From Candidatus Bathyarchaeota archaeon (GTDB lineage Archaea > Thermoproteota > Bathyarchaeia > 40CM-2-53-6 > RBG-13-38-9), in assembly GCA_030671315.1 (NCBI GenBank), contig DAOUZW010000037.1, positions 1 through 8,495 on the forward strand: a DNA stretch of 8,495 nucleotides, read 5' to 3'. Below are positions 5,818 to 8,495 of the stretch, piece after piece (within the stretch, counting starts at the first letter, position 1; every line of letters starts with the position of its first letter). The position numbers were made by a program, and so were the translations under genes. Under the pieces are notes generated by a model, which worked only from the letters and a program-made list of their open reading frames with translations, was not told the origin of the DNA and made no database searches.

Positions 5818-6891
5818 TTATCTTTCTCGTTTCCCTATAATGAATTCTTCAACCCAGTCTTTAGCAACACTAGCTGGCAGTTGCGTAGGCGGATGTTTAA
5901 ATGCAAATGAAGATATGCTCGTTAAAGTACCTGCGATGTTCCGATCTAAGGCAAGTTTAACAGCTCTAATAGCCTCTATAATTACACCCCCACTATTGGG
6001 AGCATCCAATATGTCAAGTTTAGCATCTATACTTGCGGGAGTATCACCAAAGAATTTTCCTTTAATTCTAATATAGCAAATTTTTTTATTATCAAGAAAA
6101 TCAACATAATCACTTGGACCAATTCTTAATGGAACATCGTATGGAATCATAGCTTTCACAGCACTTGTTTTGCTTATTCTTTTTGATCGAAGTCTTTCCT
6201 GTTCCAACATATTCAAAAAGTCTGTATCTCCACCTATGTTTAACTGATAACTCTCATCAATATTGACCCCTCGATCTACAAGTAATTTCGCCAATGTTTT
6301 GTGGAGTACTGTAGCGCCTATTTGACTCATCACATCGTCTCCAGCGACGGGTAAACCGGCAGATCTAAATTTGTTTTGCCAAGCATCATCAGATGCAATA
6401 AAAACAGGTATGCAATTAATAAGCGCACATCCAGCTTTTAACGCCTGTTCAGCATACCATTTTGAAGCTTCCTCGCTACCTACCGGAAGATAATTAATAA
6501 GCATGTCAGCTTCTGATTCATTGAGGACGTCAACAACATCGGACTCAACTGAATTCTTATCAACCTTCACAACTGGCTTGAGATATTTACCCAGACCGTC
6601 CATTATAGGGCCACGTTTTACAGTGACACCCATATCGGGTACTTCTGAAAAAGTTCTAGTGTTATTAGGTTTAACTTTTATTGCTTTGCTTAGATCTTTT
6701 CCAACTTTTCTTGCATCAACATCAAATGCTGCTACAAAGTTTATGTCACCTGGATGATATCCACCAAAATTAACGTGTAACAAACCTGGAATTTTCTCTT
6801 CTGATGATACATCTTTATAGAAATTTACTCCCTGGATAAGCGCAGATGCACAGTTACCTATGCCTGCAATTGCAACATTGATCTTTGTCAA
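5818..6891 (-). CDS. ino1: Myo-inositol-1-phosphate synthase (archaeal/actinobacterial type)
   Basis: A 357-residue NAD-dependent enzyme that converts glucose 6-phosphate to myo-inositol 1-phosphate, the first step to inositol lipids and inositol-derived solutes. Visible, numbered from the TTG at 6891: the Rossmann motif VAIAGIGNCASALIQG (6-21); INYLPVGSE (132-140); INCIPVFIASD (158-168); AGDDVMSQIGATVLH (183-197); GGDTDF (220-225); SKRISKTSAV (236-245), with conserved lysines; and DAPNSGGV (296-303), followed by IRAVKLALDR with Lys312. These follow the Mycobacterium/Archaeoglobus type, and all main motifs are present, so it is probably active. The frame opens at a TTG at 6915, but the TTG at 6891 has GGTGA 4 nt upstream and gives the usual MTKINVAIAG start. 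pyrF ends 63 nt upstream, and a paralogue of this gene lies beyond pyrF. Confidence 0.94.
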   Translation of the reverse strand: MTKINVAIAGIGNCASALIQGVNFYKDVSSEEKIPGLLHVNFGGYHPGDINFVAAFDVDARKVGKDLSKAIKVKPNNTRTFSEVPDMGVTVKRGPIMDGLGKYLKPVVKVDKNSVESDVVDVLNESEADMLINYLPVGSEEASKWYAEQALKAGCALINCIPVFIASDDAWQNKFRSAGLPVAGDDVMSQIGATVLHKTLAKLLVDRGVNIDESYQLNIGGDTDFLNMLEQERLRSKRISKTSAVKAMIPYDVPLRIGPSDYVDFLDNKKICYIRIKGKFFGDTPASIDAKLDILDAPNSGGVIIEAIRAVKLALDRNIAGTLTSISSFAFKHPPTQLPASVAKDWVEEFIIGKRER

Positions 6892-6932
6892 ACCTTCACC
6901 AACTATTTTTCTCAAATGCTACTCTTGAAGTC

Positions 6933-6942
6933 TAAAAAACCT
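6933..6942 (-). promoter_or_regulatory. T-rich element between pyrF and ino1 (TATA box or terminator)
   Basis: The minus strand reads GGTTTTTTAGA about 15 nt after the pyrF stop. It could be a U-tract terminator for pyrF. It could also be a TATA-like box for ino1, since about 26 nt downstream falls near 6912, which would fit the TTG at 6891 with its GGTGA. The sequence does not decide between them. Confidence 0.35.
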
Positions 6943-6954
6943 TGCTGAAATCAA

Positions 6955-7785
6955 TCAAGAGTATTCAAAATCAGATTTAGCCAGTTTTTTGATCGTTGAG
7001 TTTACTTCATCTTTGATTTTTTGTGCAGATTTTTCAGGTTCTGACGATGAAAAGATCCCCCGTCCCACAATCAAATAATCAGCTCCTGCCTTGACAGCAT
7101 CCTTTGGAGAGGCTCCTTGAGCTATCACTCCTGGCGCAAAAATTGGAACATTTTCACCTACGATCTGTTTTACCATAGTGAGATTATTGGGATGTGTTGC
7201 ACCGACTACAACTCCATCGGCTTTCCAAGCCAAAGCATTTTTTGCAAAAATAATAAATTGCGGAATTTTTTTAGTTGAATCCGGATCTATTACGATTCTA
7301 CCGTATCCTTGACTTGCTCCTTTATGACTCATATGCACCAATAGAATTACTCCCTTGTTTCTTTTTGTTGCTTCTTGGAATACGGTGTCTAAACCACCAT
7401 CCCAACCTACAAATGGTGAGGCGATAATAGCATCAAATCCTGCATCAAAGTATTGAGTAGTAATGTTGAGGTTTGTATGAGCAACGTCATTGATCTTTGC
7501 ATCCATAATTGTAACTAATTTTTTTTCGTGTGCTAGTCTGATAAGGTCTCGAATTTGGTTATTAAGCGATAATTTAAGAATTAGGGGTCTGCCAAATTTC
7601 ACTCCACAAATATGTGGCGAAACTGCATCGATTATTTCTACACATTTTTCTAGTAAGACTTGAGGATCTTTTTCATCAACATCTATGGCCAGAACAATAT
7701 TACTTTCTAAATTTTCTGATGTTTTCTTTATTAAATCTTTGAATCTTTGCAATAACCCATCGACTTCTATTAGAATTATACTCAA
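6955..7785 (-). CDS. pyrF: Orotidine 5'-phosphate decarboxylase
   Basis: A 276-residue TIM-barrel enzyme for the last step of UMP synthesis, decarboxylating orotidine 5'-phosphate. The catalytic array is clear: VLAIDV (Asp35), VKFGRP (Lys63), and the D-x-K-x-x-D signature MDAKINDVAHTN (94-105, with Asp95, Lys97, Asp100). VHMSHKGASQGYG (150-162) is the substrate-loop region. FAPGVIAQGASPKDAVKAGA (216-235) and LIVGRGIF (238-245, Arg242) bind phosphate. It is longer than the 210-230 residues usual for archaeal PyrF; the extra length is an N-terminal leader of about 25 residues, the segment around the substrate loop, and a C-terminal tail. The TTG start overlaps the stop of the upstream gene as TTGA. 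A TTG 11 codons later (7752) would give a more compact N-terminus and is a real alternative. Function is confident; start is not. Confidence 0.93.
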   Translation of the reverse strand: MSIILIEVDGLLQRFKDLIKKTSENLESNIVLAIDVDEKDPQVLLEKCVEIIDAVSPHICGVKFGRPLILKLSLNNQIRDLIRLAHEKKLVTIMDAKINDVAHTNLNITTQYFDAGFDAIIASPFVGWDGGLDTVFQEATKRNKGVILLVHMSHKGASQGYGRIVIDPDSTKKIPQFIIFAKNALAWKADGVVVGATHPNNLTMVKQIVGENVPIFAPGVIAQGASPKDAVKAGADYLIVGRGIFSSSEPEKSAQKIKDEVNSTIKKLAKSDFEYS

Positions 7786-8495
7786 CGTCTGCTAGAAAAT
7801 TTTTCGAATAATTTTGCAGCTTCATCAAGCGGGATAGGATCGGGAGGCATCTTAAATCCATATGAACATATTTCTTTTGGCCCGCCTACAATTTTTTTAT
7901 CTTTGGCAAGTTTTACCGCTCTTATCACATCCATCAGTACCGAGGCGCAAGACGGTCCTTCTATAAAATTTAAGGTCATATCAAGAGTAAACTGTGATTT
8001 ACCTAAGTAATTTCCTTTTATCCAAAAATGACTAGTTCTCGAATTACCCATGAATTCAACATAATCAGATGACCCTGCGACTAATGGGAATTCATAAGGC
8101 ACCGCTGAACCTACAGCTGTAAGTTTTGATTTCCTTTTTGAACTATACCTATCCTTTTCCAGCGCACTGAAAGATTCCATGCTCCCACCAACATCTAATT
8201 GATAACTTTCATCGATCTTTACCCCTCTTCTAGACAATGTGTTTAGAATAGTCTCATGTAGAACAGTTGACCCTATTTGGTCCTTAATATCATCACCAAC
8301 CAGTTGGAGCCTGGCTCTTTGGTATTTTCTCTGCCACGCTTTATCTGATGCAAGTCTGCAAGGTGTAGCGTTAATAAACGAGCATTTTGCTGAAAGAGCT
8401 TCTTTTGCGTAATATTTTGTTGCTTTATTTGCTCCACTCGGTAAGAGATTTATTAGAATGTCAACCTCTTTTGTTCCGAGTAGCTTTTTAACATC
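7782..8495 (-). CDS. Second inositol-phosphate synthase-like protein, divergent paralogue, N-terminus beyond window
   Basis: The frame stays open from the TGA at 7782-7784 to the right edge, giving the last 237 residues of an inositol-phosphate synthase-like protein. A TTG at 8237 is internal, not a start, because homology continues to the edge. Against the ino1 product encoded at 5818-6891, my gap-free hand alignment counts about 104 identities in 237 positions (44%). GVKIDESYQL, GSSDYVEF and IRAVKLAKD are kept. Several family motifs are changed: NCIPVFIASD reads NATPCRLASD, GDDVMSQIGAT reads GDDIKDQIGST, NIGGDTDFLN reads DVGGSMESFS, and DAPNSGGV reads EGPSCASV. The lysine after IRAV remains. 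It may act on a different substrate, work as a partner subunit, or be inactive. The NAD-binding Rossmann part is outside the window and cannot be judged. It overlaps pyrF by 4 bp and is very likely cotranscribed with it. Confidence 0.85.
   Translation of the reverse strand, partial: DVKKLLGTKEVDILINLLPSGANKATKYYAKEALSAKCSFINATPCRLASDKAWQRKYQRARLQLVGDDIKDQIGSTVLHETILNTLSRRGVKIDESYQLDVGGSMESFSALEKDRYSSKRKSKLTAVGSAVPYEFPLVAGSSDYVEFMGNSRTSHFWIKGNYLGKSQFTLDMTLNFIEGPSCASVLMDVIRAVKLAKDKKIVGGPKEICSYGFKMPPDPIPLDEAAKLFEKFSSRR

Noticed and set aside
5840..6757. Plus-strand frames opposite ino1 (5840-6076 and 6503-6757)
   Set aside because: Shadow frames of a well-conserved enzyme gene, with no supporting signal.
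7782..8237. A complete 151-residue protein starting at the TTG at 8237
   Set aside because: The same frame continues without a stop to 8495 and keeps aligning to inositol-phosphate synthase (INLLPSG, GDDI, TVLH), so the TTG is internal to a longer gene.
1..8495. CRISPR array, insertion sequence, tRNA or rRNA gene, phage or defence genes
   Set aside because: I looked for regularly spaced repeats, terminal inverted repeats with a transposase, tRNA-like TTCRANY loops and typical defence domains and saw none; the window is almost fully occupied by housekeeping genes.

Overview
The window looks like a chromosomal segment of an archaeon, most likely from the TACK side (Nitrososphaerota/Thaumarchaeota or Bathyarchaeia-like). 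The markers are a group II chaperonin (thermosome), archaeal RNA polymerase subunit K, an Ard1-type N-terminal acetyltransferase, eukaryote-like ribosomal protein S25e, and the archaeal/actinobacterial form of myo-inositol-1-phosphate synthase. The DNA is AT-rich, starts are often TTG or GTG, and TATA-like boxes and T-tract terminators fit archaeal transcription. The lineage is an inference from gene content, not from a tree.

Layout. Positions 1-903 (minus) hold most of an M50 site-2-type membrane protease whose C-terminus runs off the left edge. It is divergent from an Ard1/RimI-like acetyltransferase at 1052-1540 (plus). The acetyltransferase converges on a minus-strand pair, thermosome (1843-3489) followed by rpoK (1569-1859), which overlap by 17 bp. 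A 260-bp divergent intergenic region separates the thermosome from a plus-strand DegT-family sugar aminotransferase (3750-4874) and a small cyclophilin-like fold protein (4928-5302). These converge on a minus-strand block that reads, in its own direction: a partial inositol-phosphate synthase paralogue (7782 to the right edge), orotidine 5'-phosphate decarboxylase (6955-7785, TTGA overlap), an intact-looking myo-inositol-1-phosphate synthase (5818-6891), then S25e (5358-5690).

How the genes fit together. Most genes are housekeeping: protein folding, transcription, translation, N-terminal protein acetylation and pyrimidine synthesis. Inositol-1-phosphate would feed inositol-headgroup (archaetidylinositol-type) lipids or inositol-derived solutes. 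The most unusual content is the pair of inositol-phosphate synthase genes around pyrF. The upstream copy is about 44% identical to the other over 237 residues (hand alignment, no gaps) but differs at several family-conserved motif positions, so it may have a changed function. I saw no mobile element, CRISPR array, tRNA or rRNA. No stretch over 300 bp lacks a gene.
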